In this document: positions 1 through 8,783 of the stretch, one piece after another
How the letters are laid out: each line of letters starts with the position of its first letter
Numbering within the stretch: the stretch's first letter is position 1
NCBI RefSeq assembly: GCF_965227725.1
Contig: NZ_CBDDGH010000005.1
Location: 62,001 to 126,000, forward strand
Length of the DNA stretch: 64,000 bases
DNA from: Shimia sp965227725
GTDB taxonomy: Bacteria; Pseudomonadota; Alphaproteobacteria; Rhodobacterales; Rhodobacteraceae
Direction of reading: 5' to 3'
The notes under the pieces: model-generated
Told to the model about the DNA's origin: nothing
Databases searched by the model: none
Seen by the model: the letters and a program-made list of their open reading frames with translations, nothing else
Translations under genes and position numbers: made by a program

Positions 1-714
1 CCTGTTTCTGTAAAAGGCGCGCGGGGCGCCGATGTGTCGGGGAATTTGTTTCTAGAGTCCATCGGACCGGGAATGGTGGTTCGTGGAGGCGAGGGCGCGC
101 AGGTCGTTGGCAATACCTTTGTCGCCCCAACGGGAGGCAGCGCCATCCGTGTGACAGACGGAGCGTCTGGCACCTATGTGGCAAACAACTTGATACTGGC
201 GTCTTCTGCGCAAGGCATTGAGGTGGAAGGTGCTGGGGCGCAAACGCAGCTGCTTGGCAATCACATTTGGAACAGTGCCCGAAACGGCATTTCTGTCTCA
301 AGATCAGACTGCACATATGTCGATGGCAACTATATTTTTTCGGCGCAAAGCAGAGGCATTTCGCTTTCCTCATCGCGAGGCAGCGTCATCAAGAACAATC
401 GGATCTTTAGAAATCAGAGTGCGGGCATTCACGTTACCAATCAGCCGGTTGGCACCAAGACCCGGTTGATGGGCAACCAGATCACCGCAAATCGCGTTGG
501 ACTAAGCTCTGCCAGTGCAGCGGACCTCTTGATGCAAGACAATGACTTTTCTGAGCAATTTCCACGTTTGCTCGAAGGGGATCTCATTTTTCAGAGCAGG
601 CAAATTCTGCAGGATTTGCACGGCAAACAATTCGTGACTCTGGCATCGGCTGGTGTCGACCAATTTGCTTTGCCAGAGCTCGCATGTCGCAACACTCAAG
701 CACAGGAGGGGTAA
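1..714 (+). CDS. algG: Right-handed beta-helix protein, AlgG-like (5' truncated by window edge)
   Basis: The reading frame is open from base 1, so this is the C-terminal part of a longer protein; the first internal start-like codon is GTG at 34, but the frame continues upstream of it. The visible part is made of short repeats with regularly spaced Asn, Gly and Ile (GN.., NNLI, GNHI, NNRIFRN, GNQITAN), the signature of parallel beta-helix carbohydrate-active proteins. In alginate producers this position is held by the periplasmic mannuronan C5-epimerase AlgG, which turns mannuronate into guluronate in the nascent polymer. The stop at 712-714 lies 2 bp before the AlgI start, so the genes are translationally linked. 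The epimerase assignment rests on fold and neighbours; the catalytic part cannot be checked here. Confidence 0.7.
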   Translation, partial: PVSVKGARGADVSGNLFLESIGPGMVVRGGEGAQVVGNTFVAPTGGSAIRVTDGASGTYVANNLILASSAQGIEVEGAGAQTQLLGNHIWNSARNGISVSRSDCTYVDGNYIFSAQSRGISLSSSRGSVIKNNRIFRNQSAGIHVTNQPVGTKTRLMGNQITANRVGLSSASAADLLMQDNDFSEQFPRLLEGDLIFQSRQILQDLHGKQFVTLASAGVDQFALPELACRNTQAQEG

Positions 715-716
715 GA

Positions 717-2159
717 ATGGTCTTTTCGTCGGAGTCTTTCCTCTTTCTCTTTTTGCCCGTGTTTCTGGCGATGTACTATCTCACGCCAGTCCGTTTGAGA
801 TCCTATCCGATCTTGCTTGGCAGCTATGTATTTTATGCGTGGTGGCGCGTCGATTTTCTCGGACTTCTTATCCTAACAACGGCCTTCGCCTATGTGATTG
901 GCCAAAAGGTGGCCAAGCATAAGGGAACCGCGAAGGGGCGTACCTTTCTGGCAATTGGGGTTGTTGGCTGTCTTGGGGTTTTGGGTGTCTTCAAATACCT
1001 GAATTTCTTCATCGACAGCTTCGCCATGCTGTTTGGGACGGACGCGGCCGGGCTTGGCGTGCATTGGCGACTGATTTTGCCAATTGGTATTTCCTTCTAT
1101 GTTTTCCAAGCGTTGAGCTATCTCATCGACGTCTATCGAGGGGATGCAAAGGCGGATGCCAACTTCATAGATTTCGCCGCGTTCATTGCGCTTTTCCCGC
1201 AGCTGATCGCCGGACCGATCCTGCGGTACAAAGATCTGGAGGATCAGTTCCGCAAGCGAGACCACAGCGTTGAGCTGTTTTGCGATGGGCTGGCGCGTTT
1301 TCTGGTGGGCATGGCCAAGAAGGTCATTCTTGCTGATGCGGTGGCACCACTTGCCGATCTGGTCTTTGGTGCAGACAGCCCCGGGATGGTGATCGCTTGG
1401 GCCGGGGCAATCGCCTATATGCTGCAGCTCTACTTTGATTTTTCCGGCTATTCCGACATGGCGATTGGTTTGGGGAAAATGATGGGTTTCCGCTTCCTGG
1501 AGAATTTCCGCTTCCCCTACATCAGCCGCTCAATCACAGAGTTTTGGCGGCGCTGGCATATCTCCCTGTCCAATTGGCTGCGTGACTATCTGTATATTTC
1601 ACTGGGCGGCAATCGGGTGAGCCCGGGGCGCACATACTTCAATCTGATGACAGTGATGGTGCTGGGCGGACTGTGGCACGGCGCGAATTGGACCTTCGTT
1701 CTCTGGGGATTCTGGCATGGTGGGCTGCTTGCTGCGGAGCGTTTCGTCGGCTGGGACAAGCGGGCGCAAGAGCATTGGTATGCACTGCCTCTCACCCTGT
1801 TTTTTGTCCTGATCGGGTGGGTCATGTTCCGTGCGACCTCAGTCTCGGAAGGGGTGGGTGTGTATGCAGGGCTCTTTGGCTTCAATGGAATTTGGGGCGA
1901 TGCAGCGCTTTATTACGAGGCTACCCGCGAGAGCGTTTCTCTGGCCCTGATCGCGATTTTGGTTGTTTTTCTTGAGCCGCGCATCTTTGGGCATTTCAGC
2001 CAATCACCCCAGCCGATTGTCAGTCACGGCGGGACAGCGGCGGCGGTTGTGAATTGGAGCCAGGTGCTTGGCACCCTAGGGGCGCTCCTTTGCGGAACCT
2101 TGGCCATCTTGAAATTGGCCGAGCAGAGCTTCTCCCCATTCCTGTATTTCCAGTTCTGA
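717..2159 (+). CDS. algI: AlgI-family membrane-bound O-acyltransferase (MBOAT)
   Basis: A 480-residue polytopic membrane protein of the MBOAT family that moves acetyl groups across the inner membrane for polysaccharide O-acetylation. The start at 717 is preferred over an in-frame ATG at 684 because it has a strong AGGAGGGG site at 704-711 and gives the family-typical N-terminus MVFSSESFLFLFLP. The conserved block around residues 316-332 contains GLWHGANWTFVLWG; its histidine (about residue 321) matches the essential histidine of AlgI. FDFSGYSDMAIG and FWRRWHISLS are also classic MBOAT signatures. It lies within the operon, followed after 7 bp by the AlgJ-like gene. In alginate systems AlgI works with AlgJ, AlgX and AlgF. 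Assignment to the AlgI/DltB group is secure; the exact polymer is not. Confidence 0.93.
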   Translation: MVFSSESFLFLFLPVFLAMYYLTPVRLRSYPILLGSYVFYAWWRVDFLGLLILTTAFAYVIGQKVAKHKGTAKGRTFLAIGVVGCLGVLGVFKYLNFFIDSFAMLFGTDAAGLGVHWRLILPIGISFYVFQALSYLIDVYRGDAKADANFIDFAAFIALFPQLIAGPILRYKDLEDQFRKRDHSVELFCDGLARFLVGMAKKVILADAVAPLADLVFGADSPGMVIAWAGAIAYMLQLYFDFSGYSDMAIGLGKMMGFRFLENFRFPYISRSITEFWRRWHISLSNWLRDYLYISLGGNRVSPGRTYFNLMTVMVLGGLWHGANWTFVLWGFWHGGLLAAERFVGWDKRAQEHWYALPLTLFFVLIGWVMFRATSVSEGVGVYAGLFGFNGIWGDAALYYEATRESVSLALIAILVVFLEPRIFGHFSQSPQPIVSHGGTAAAVVNWSQVLGTLGALLCGTLAILKLAEQSFSPFLYFQF

Positions 2160-2166
2160 GGGCCGC

Positions 2167-3240
2167 ATGATGCACTTCAATCTTGCTATGAAACTAACCT
2201 TGCCAATCGCTTTTTTCGGATACGCTGTTGTCGCCAATTTGGCACTCAGCCGGTCAGACATTGCCGGGCCGGATTTCGCCACCCTTTTTGACGGAAAGGC
2301 GACGCAGGAAATTGACGGGATCTATCGAGATAACCTACCGCATCGCAGCGCCGCCGTCGCCTGGATCGGTGCCGCTAGATATGTGCTGCTCAAAGAGGGC
2401 CGCTTGGGTGTGGTGCCGGGGCAGGACGGTTGGCTCTTTACGGACGAAGAGTTCCGCTCTGCTTCAGCAAATGACCACGGATTGAACGAAGTTACAGATT
2501 GGATTGCCAGTGTTTCTGCCGATCTAGATCGGAAGGGGACACAGTTGGTCGTTGTGCCGCTTCCAGCCAAGCTCGACATCGCGCGGGATCACTCAAGCAA
2601 CGTCGCTCAATCCGATGCAATGAATGCTTTCTATACGACCTTTCTCGCTCAGTTGGACGCCAAAAGTGTTGCGGTTGTTGACACCTACGACGCGCTTTTG
2701 GGAACTTCTGACGCATTTTTTCAGACCGACACCCATTGGACAGGTGCGGGCGCAGATGCGGTGGCAAAAACCGTTGCAGAGTCTGGTTTGGTCCAGTGGG
2801 GCGCAGATAAATTCGAAAAGATCTACGCTGAGGAAGTCACCTTTAGCGGCGATCTTATTTCGTTTGTGACCTCTGATGCATTGGCACCGCATGTGGGTTT
2901 ACCAGTTGAGCGAGAAGTACCCTACAGCGCAGTGGCACAATCTGAAGAACCTGAAACCGGAGCTCTGGATCTGTTCGGAAGCGACGGGCCGACACCCTAT
3001 GCTCTGGTCGGCACAAGCTATTCTGCCAATGAAAATTGGAGTTTTGCCGAAGCTCTGAAGCTTAGATTGCGGCATGATGTGCTCAATTTCGCCGAGCAAG
3101 GGCAGGGCCCAATCGCCCCAATGCGGCGCTATTTGGAGACTGTCTCCGAACAGGAGATGCCTGAAACAGTCCTATGGGAGATACCCGTTCGCTACTTGAC
3201 TGATCCCGAGATTTTGCAGCTCCGGGAGGCGGGTTCATGA
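2167..3240 (+). CDS. algJ: AlgJ-like periplasmic SGNH acetyltransferase-type protein
   Basis: A 357-residue protein with one N-terminal hydrophobic segment (residues about 5-22), probably an uncleaved anchor or signal, then a periplasmic SGNH-hydrolase-like domain of the AlgJ/AlgX type. Visible active-site features are TDTHWTGAGA (Asp and His of the triad) and VGTSYSANENW (candidate nucleophile Ser). AlgJ takes acetyl from AlgI and is needed for polymer O-acetylation. The stop codon overlaps the next start as ATGA (3237-3240). A second SGNH protein of the same family (AlgX-like) is encoded two genes on, as in Pseudomonas, where both exist. A GTG/ATG choice at the start is not critical; ATG 2167 is 7 bp after algI. 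Confidence 0.82.
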   Translation: MMHFNLAMKLTLPIAFFGYAVVANLALSRSDIAGPDFATLFDGKATQEIDGIYRDNLPHRSAAVAWIGAARYVLLKEGRLGVVPGQDGWLFTDEEFRSASANDHGLNEVTDWIASVSADLDRKGTQLVVVPLPAKLDIARDHSSNVAQSDAMNAFYTTFLAQLDAKSVAVVDTYDALLGTSDAFFQTDTHWTGAGADAVAKTVAESGLVQWGADKFEKIYAEEVTFSGDLISFVTSDALAPHVGLPVEREVPYSAVAQSEEPETGALDLFGSDGPTPYALVGTSYSANENWSFAEALKLRLRHDVLNFAEQGQGPIAPMRRYLETVSEQEMPETVLWEIPVRYLTDPEILQLREAGS

Positions 3241-4046
3241 CGCGGGTTTGGATGGTTGCTTTGTGTGCCTATCTGGCATCCGTACCGCCGGTGTCTGCAC
3301 AATACGTCGAGGTGACAGCTGGCCGTGCTCATGTGGGCGCGAGCAATGACGGGAGCAAAGAAGTCTCGTTGGTCACGGGGCTAAAGAATAGCACCGATCT
3401 GCCGACGCCAGAACTCATTGACGCTCGCAGAGCACTTGTTGCGGGCAGTCATGTCTCACCTTCTAAGATACGCGCATTGGCCGATCTGCAAGATGGTTTT
3501 GCCGCCTACCGGTTTGCGCAATATCTTGAAGCCAAGTCCGATCCGGATCTGGCAGCGGATGTGGCCCATTATTATGGAATTGCAGCTGCGACAGGGCGGG
3601 GCGGCGCTCTGCGCGGCATGGTTCAGGCGCTTCAGGAAATAGACCCCGAGAGGACTTCTGAGGGCCGTTTGCAAAGCCTGAAGGCGGTGTTCCTAGCCTA
3701 TCTTCGTGCAGGTAATTCTCATGCTCTCAAGGTGGTTGTGGGTTTCCATATTTCTGAGAAACCATTTGGACCGCTTGGCGATGACATCGAGAAGATTGTG
3801 CAGCTAAACGGCGCTCCGGGTGCCGGGCCGATCGCTCTGCAATTGGCCAGTGTCACTTTGCAAACCAAAGATGCTGAGCTGGCAGATCTGGAACGGGCGA
3901 GAGCCTATTTGGAAATAGCGCGCGCCTCTCCCTCCCTCAGCGTCAGAGCGACAGCCGTAAACCTCATCCCCGTCGCTGAAAGTGCGCTCAAGAAGCAGCA
4001 CATGGACGGTCTTGAGCAAGCAGGAAAGGAAAAATCGGATGGCTGA
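3237..4046 (+). CDS. Periplasmic helical-repeat protein, function unknown
   Basis: A 269-residue protein with a clear N-terminal signal peptide (hydrophobic run ending PVSAQ at about residue 22). The rest is mainly alpha-helical with short Ala/Leu-rich segments such as AYRFAQYLEA, DVAHYYGIAAATGRGGALRGMV and ARAYLEIARASPSLSVRA, which recall TPR/Sel1-like helical pairs without a clean consensus. The start overlaps the previous stop (ATGA) and its stop overlaps the next gene, so it is made together with the acetylation proteins. No family is recognised. By position it could be a scaffold between the acetyltransferases and the export apparatus (inference). Confidence 0.72.
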   Translation: MTRVWMVALCAYLASVPPVSAQYVEVTAGRAHVGASNDGSKEVSLVTGLKNSTDLPTPELIDARRALVAGSHVSPSKIRALADLQDGFAAYRFAQYLEAKSDPDLAADVAHYYGIAAATGRGGALRGMVQALQEIDPERTSEGRLQSLKAVFLAYLRAGNSHALKVVVGFHISEKPFGPLGDDIEKIVQLNGAPGAGPIALQLASVTLQTKDAELADLERARAYLEIARASPSLSVRATAVNLIPVAESALKKQHMDGLEQAGKEKSDG

Positions 4047-5367
4047 ATTTATGCGGCGACTTTCTCTGGCACTTGGATTTGCAGCCTGCGCGACGGCAAG
4101 CCATGCGTCAAATTTTGGCTGCGTAGGCCTCGAAACGCAGGGAGATTTGCCAGCCATAGAAGGCAAGGACGGTGTGATTTTTCGCATCAATGCAGATCTT
4201 CGCATGTACCATCCATTTTCGGACGCAACTGTTCGCCATTTGGGGGCACTGTCTGAGGCCCTCGCGGAGAAGGGCACCACCTTGGTGTATGTTCCGATCC
4301 CCACAAAAAGCGTCACAATGCCTGACTATTTACCTGAGCGCGCCCCGCTTTACGGTTTTGATTTGCAGGTGGCAACGAGGGTTCACACGGAAATACTGAC
4401 TCGGCTGGAGAACGCTGGCGTTATTGCGGTTGATGCGCGCGACGCCATGTTGAAGGCACCGGAAGGTGATCTTACGTTCTTCAAAGCGGATTTTCACTGG
4501 TCTGCGCGTGGCGCAATGGAAACAGCCAAAGAGATCGCCAATGTCATTCAGTCTCAACCGAGCTACGCCGCGCTTGAGAAGACCGAATACGCCTCTCATC
4601 CCCTAAAATCTGAAGTTGCGTTCTCTGGCATGCGTCGTGCGCTGCAAAAGAAATGCAAGCTGGCTTTGCCAGATCCAGTCACAATGACTTACGAGACGGT
4701 TGCTTTGACCTCTTCAGATTTGGGCGATGCGGGGCTTGATTTGTTCGGGGGAGGGGAGGACGCGATTCAGGTCGCTCTGCTCGGGACGTCTTTCTCTGAC
4801 TCGCCGATCAATAACTTTCCCGGATTTCTTGCTGAGTATTCGCAGCTCGAGGTCATCAACTATGCCATTACAGGCGGCAACCAATTTGGTGCCATGACAT
4901 CCTATCTGACGTCAGAAGAGTTTGCGCAAAGCCGGCCGAAGTTTCTGATTTGGGAGAACCCGATCTACAACAATCTGGCACAGTATGGCGATCAGCCGAT
5001 GCGTGAACTGATCGCTGCGGCGCGAGGAGAATGCACCAAAGCGATCTCGTTTGAAGTGAGCAGCGACCGGCGCTCTTTGGTTGCGGATCTGGATCAAATT
5101 GATCTCACCCATGATCATACGCTCTTTCTTGACACCGATGGCAGCGCCGGACTCCGCGCTGATTTTGACTTTACCTCACACGATGGCTTGAGCCGCGTTA
5201 AGTCGATTGAGCGTGGAGAGCGCCTGCGTCGGACCGGTCGATTTTACATGCCCGCAACAGGGCTTTGGCAGACCGGTGCAACCAAAGTTTCCATTCATTT
5301 GTCCGAACCCTTTGGCCCCTCGCCATCGCTATCACTTTGCCCTCCACAGTTGAAGGATAACTCATGA
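4039..5367 (+). CDS. algX: AlgX-like periplasmic polysaccharide O-acetyltransferase
   Basis: A 442-residue protein with a signal peptide (ends near ATASHAS), an SGNH-like catalytic domain and a C-terminal beta-rich domain that in AlgX is a carbohydrate-binding module. Visible triad elements are KADFHWSARGA (Asp-x-His) and LLGTSFSDSPINN (Ser). AlgX does the final transfer of acetyl to the polymer in the periplasm. ATG 4039 is chosen over in-frame 3982 because of the CAGGAAAGGA ribosome site at 4021-4030 and because the signal peptide then sits at the N-terminus. It overlaps the preceding gene by 8 bp and the following algF by an ATGA. It shares the SGNH motif pattern with the AlgJ-like protein but carries the extra C-terminal domain. 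Confidence 0.85.
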   Translation: MAEFMRRLSLALGFAACATASHASNFGCVGLETQGDLPAIEGKDGVIFRINADLRMYHPFSDATVRHLGALSEALAEKGTTLVYVPIPTKSVTMPDYLPERAPLYGFDLQVATRVHTEILTRLENAGVIAVDARDAMLKAPEGDLTFFKADFHWSARGAMETAKEIANVIQSQPSYAALEKTEYASHPLKSEVAFSGMRRALQKKCKLALPDPVTMTYETVALTSSDLGDAGLDLFGGGEDAIQVALLGTSFSDSPINNFPGFLAEYSQLEVINYAITGGNQFGAMTSYLTSEEFAQSRPKFLIWENPIYNNLAQYGDQPMRELIAAARGECTKAISFEVSSDRRSLVADLDQIDLTHDHTLFLDTDGSAGLRADFDFTSHDGLSRVKSIERGERLRRTGRFYMPATGLWQTGATKVSIHLSEPFGPSPSLSLCPPQLKDNS

Positions 5368-5996
5368 CACGTATGTTTCTTACTGCCCCTGTTGCCGCGG
5401 CAATTGTATTGAGCCAAGCTTCCATCCTGCAGGCCGCGGATGACAATCTTTACCAAGATGTGTTCGCACCGAATTCAAGTTTTATCCGGGTTCTGGCTCC
5501 GGATCAGAGCGTTGCCACCGTTGGGAGCAAGAGCCTTGAAGGTTTGAGCGATGGGCCGACGGAGTTTGTGAATGTGATGCCTGGTGAGGTGACGGTGTCT
5601 CTGACTGGGGCATCTGCCACCGTGCAGGTCGAGCCCAATATGCACTACACCATCGTGTCGCATTCCGATGATCAGGCAACAGTCCAGATCGACACAATTA
5701 CGGGCAGCCCGTCAAAGGCCGACGTTACTTTCTACAACATGTCGGACGCCGACAATCTGGAGCTCTACGTGCCTGCGGCAAAGGCAAGCGTCTTGACGGG
5801 CGTGAATGCGGCGAATGGCAAATCCATCGCGATCAAAGCACCTCTTACATTGGATTTCGAGGTTCGTCGGGAAGGCGAAGTTCTGGCAACGGCAACCCAA
5901 GTTCAGCTCCAGAGGAAGGCGGGGGTGACCATCGTTTTTGCCGAAAATGATGGCGGCTATTCCGCGCTTGCCACGCCGAATGCCTATTTGAAGTAA
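5364..5996 (+). CDS. algF: AlgF-like alginate O-acetylation protein
   Basis: A 210-residue secreted protein with a signal peptide (residues 1-24, ending LQAAD). The mature part is beta-rich: an opening segment with YQDVFAPNSSFIRVL and a stretch on induced stability and surface charge resembling AlgF, the periplasmic adaptor of the AlgI-AlgJ-AlgX acetylation machinery. AlgF has no known catalytic residues. The start overlaps the algX stop by ATGA, implying translational coupling. AlgF normally lies directly after algI-algJ; here a small unknown gene and algX come between, an order unlike the Pseudomonas operon. Confidence 0.83.
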   Translation: MTRMFLTAPVAAAIVLSQASILQAADDNLYQDVFAPNSSFIRVLAPDQSVATVGSKSLEGLSDGPTEFVNVMPGEVTVSLTGASATVQVEPNMHYTIVSHSDDQATVQIDTITGSPSKADVTFYNMSDADNLELYVPAAKASVLTGVNAANGKSIAIKAPLTLDFEVRREGEVLATATQVQLQRKAGVTIVFAENDGGYSALATPNAYLK

Positions 5997-6017
5997 GCTT
6001 GATTTGAGGAAAGTGTG

Positions 6018-8783
6018 ATGGCGAAATTCTCATTTAAAACGGTGTTTCATCTCAAATTCCATGGGCTGTTTTTAGGAGCTTTGGCGGCTCTGTGTTGCCC
6101 CGTTGAGATCAATGCCGAACCGCTTAAGTTGGAATTTCGCCCGCCTGAAATTGCTCCCCAAAATGTCTGTGTGTCCCGTTCCAGCGATCAGGACACGATT
6201 GCGTTTTGGGAAGATTGGGGTGGTCAGTCATTTGCGGGCATGAAGACGGCGTTGGTGAAGCGCGATATAAAGCGACTTCAGCACATTGATGCGAAGCGAT
6301 GGCTTCCGACCATTGAGAAAGTCATTCTCCTGCTTGAAGAGCTTGACCCAAGTTACGCGGGCAAAAACGCGCTTTTGGCGCGTATCCAAGCGATGCAGGC
6401 CGCAGGTGAATATGACCGCATTCGCAATTTGCAGTTGGTGCAGCAGTTGGCCAGTGCGGCCAATGAAGCCTCGCCGCGTATTCAAAACGCCCTTGCCAGT
6501 TTTTATCGCAGCGGCATCGGCGTCGAGCGTGATGTTGCATTGGCAGATCAGCTCCTCATTTCTGCCGGATATGCGGGCAATGCAGATGCGTTACTCGCGC
6601 TGGCAAAGCGAGACCTGTCTGGAAATCCGGTTGCGGGCTGGGATGTGCCCAATGAACTGTCTGTGACGATGGCCTTTGGGGCTTTGGTCGGGGAGTTGAA
6701 CACCACGATTTGTGATCGAACGGCGCGAATAGCGCGGGAATTTCGCAATGGCGAGGTCGTCGCGCCCAATGCTGAGCTTGCGCGAGAGTGGTTCCGTTTC
6801 TCAGCGGACCTTGGGGATGCAAACGCCGCATGGAAGCTCGTGGAATATCACATGCAATCCGAGGAATTCGACAAGGACAACGATGTTCTGCTGAGGTATC
6901 TGCGCCAGGCGGCTGACGCGGGGCTTCCATTTGCTCAAATCGAATTGGGCCGGTTGTACGAACAGGGCGCGTTGGTTGAGCAAGACCTTGATCAGTCTCT
7001 CGCATTGTTCAGAGCCGCTGCGCAATCCAACCAGCGCCCCGGTTTGACCCGGCTCGGCCTCTTTATCGAAGAGCATGAGGAGGTTTACCCTCATCTGGTC
7101 GAAGAAAAGATCGAGACATTCAACAAATTGGCCACGCTGCCCGACGCGCCGGGGTGGGTCTTCACCCGTCTGGCGGCACATGCGCAGCTCAGTCAGGGGC
7201 GTTGGGTGGGCATTGATGCGGCGTTGCCGCTTCTAGAACGCGCCGCGGAATTGGGAGACATGGAAGGAACGGCACGCCTTGCACAATTGCTGTTGGCCAA
7301 AGATCGTAGCGCAGTCAGTTTTGAGCGTGCTGTGAACCTTTTGAGCCGTGTGGTTTCACTGCATGGTGGTGTGACACCCAGTAAGCAACTTCACGCTGCC
7401 TTTATGTGCCAAGCGGCTGACAGCCCACGCCTTGTGGAAGCCTCCTACTGGGGTGATATCGAAGCAGCGACAGACACAGCAAATGTCGAGCTCTCCGGCG
7501 CAGAAATCGTATCTTTGGTCTCTTCGCAAGATCCGTCTACCGTGGCGGTCCTGCAGTCTCAGGCCCTCTACGGGCGTCCGTCTTCCCTTGCCAGTTGGAT
7601 TAAGTTTCTTGACCTTGACCCAAATGCTGATGCGGAATTGCGGCACTTTTGGGAAGTCTATTCCGGTCAATTTAACTTTGTTCTGGAAGCACTTGCCAAG
7701 CTGGAGCTTGAACTGGCGGCAAGCCCGGATGATCGTGTGGCCGCGTTCAATTTGTTGCGTCGCGAATTTCAGAAATCGGGTGCTGAGGCGGCTGTGACGC
7801 TGGCAAGAGCGCTTCTGGAAGATAACTCCGGCGAGGTGAACGACGAGATCACAGAGATCCTGAGAGTCTCGGCCAGACTTGGCATCGGGGATGCCATTCA
7901 GCTCTTGGCGTCTCTGCGTTCCCAAAACGGAACGCCGCACGATGTCTATCTCGAATACAAGGAGCTCATCGAGAGGGACGGAGATTTTGATGCGCTCCTC
8001 TTTGCCGTTCCTTTCTTGGAGATGCCTGACCGCATTCGCTACATGGATCGCGCGGTCAGTTTGATCCAATGCGACTACAAGAATGCCATGAAACTCGCGC
8101 ATGTCGCCTTCCTCAACGGTATGGAAGATCTTGGCATGCAGTGGCTGGACATTTCGGCGCATCTCACTGGCGAAAACGCATGGGCCTATAGGGATCTCGC
8201 GGAGGCCAAGTTGGCATATGAGGGCTCACCTGCGGCCGTGCATGCGAAAGAGCTTTTTGAGTTGGCGATTGCAGCGGGGGATGCCTCGGCGAAACACAAG
8301 TTGTTTGATCTCATGATTGACCCGGATGCTGAGACATTTGCGCCAGAAAGGGCTGCCCTGATGATTGAGCAGGCGCTTGAAACGGAAGATCACGAGACCC
8401 TTTCCGCGTATTTAGGGCGCTACCGGCGCGCGGACGGTCAGGTGAAATCCGTGCTCGAAGCGCGATTGGATTTGCCTCAGATTCAACGAGTGGCGGCGGA
8501 AACCGGTGATATTTTCGCTATGCGCAGCTATGGCGTTTATCTTCGCGAGACAGCTGAGGGCGCAAGTGATCTGTCTGCCTCTACCCTGTGGTTGAAGCGC
8601 GCGGCAGAAGGTGGCGATGTGACGGCTATGGCAGACTATGGTCAGGCTTTGGCGTTTGGCATCGGAACCGAGCCCGATTTGGGAGCCGCCAAACAATGGC
8701 TTGCGGCGGCTGCCGAGCAGGGCAATCAAAAAGCAGGGGAGATCATAAGGCTGGTGGCCCTCAGTGCCGGGGAGGGAAGCTGA
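6018..8783 (+). CDS. Large Sel1-repeat periplasmic protein, AlgK-like
   Basis: A 921-residue protein with a signal peptide (Ala-x-Ala type site near INA/EP, about residue 35; the nearby Cys residues do not form a proper lipobox). Sel1/TPR-like repeats run through most of the length, for example ALASFYRSGIGVERDVALAD, FAQIELGRLYEQGALVEQDL and, near the C-terminus, ADYGQALAFGIGTEPDLGAA. In Pseudomonas the Sel1 protein AlgK (about 475 residues, a lipoprotein) guides the polymer through the periplasm to the AlgE porin; this one is about twice as long and not an obvious lipoprotein. ATG 6018 is preferred to GTG 6015 on spacing from the GAGGA site at 6006-6010. The stop overlaps the next start by one base (TGATG). 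Confidence 0.8.
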   Translation: MAKFSFKTVFHLKFHGLFLGALAALCCPVEINAEPLKLEFRPPEIAPQNVCVSRSSDQDTIAFWEDWGGQSFAGMKTALVKRDIKRLQHIDAKRWLPTIEKVILLLEELDPSYAGKNALLARIQAMQAAGEYDRIRNLQLVQQLASAANEASPRIQNALASFYRSGIGVERDVALADQLLISAGYAGNADALLALAKRDLSGNPVAGWDVPNELSVTMAFGALVGELNTTICDRTARIAREFRNGEVVAPNAELAREWFRFSADLGDANAAWKLVEYHMQSEEFDKDNDVLLRYLRQAADAGLPFAQIELGRLYEQGALVEQDLDQSLALFRAAAQSNQRPGLTRLGLFIEEHEEVYPHLVEEKIETFNKLATLPDAPGWVFTRLAAHAQLSQGRWVGIDAALPLLERAAELGDMEGTARLAQLLLAKDRSAVSFERAVNLLSRVVSLHGGVTPSKQLHAAFMCQAADSPRLVEASYWGDIEAATDTANVELSGAEIVSLVSSQDPSTVAVLQSQALYGRPSSLASWIKFLDLDPNADAELRHFWEVYSGQFNFVLEALAKLELELAASPDDRVAAFNLLRREFQKSGAEAAVTLARALLEDNSGEVNDEITEILRVSARLGIGDAIQLLASLRSQNGTPHDVYLEYKELIERDGDFDALLFAVPFLEMPDRIRYMDRAVSLIQCDYKNAMKLAHVAFLNGMEDLGMQWLDISAHLTGENAWAYRDLAEAKLAYEGSPAAVHAKELFELAIAAGDASAKHKLFDLMIDPDAETFAPERAALMIEQALETEDHETLSAYLGRYRRADGQVKSVLEARLDLPQIQRVAAETGDIFAMRSYGVYLRETAEGASDLSASTLWLKRAAEGGDVTAMADYGQALAFGIGTEPDLGAAKQWLAAAAEQGNQKAGEIIRLVALSAGEGS

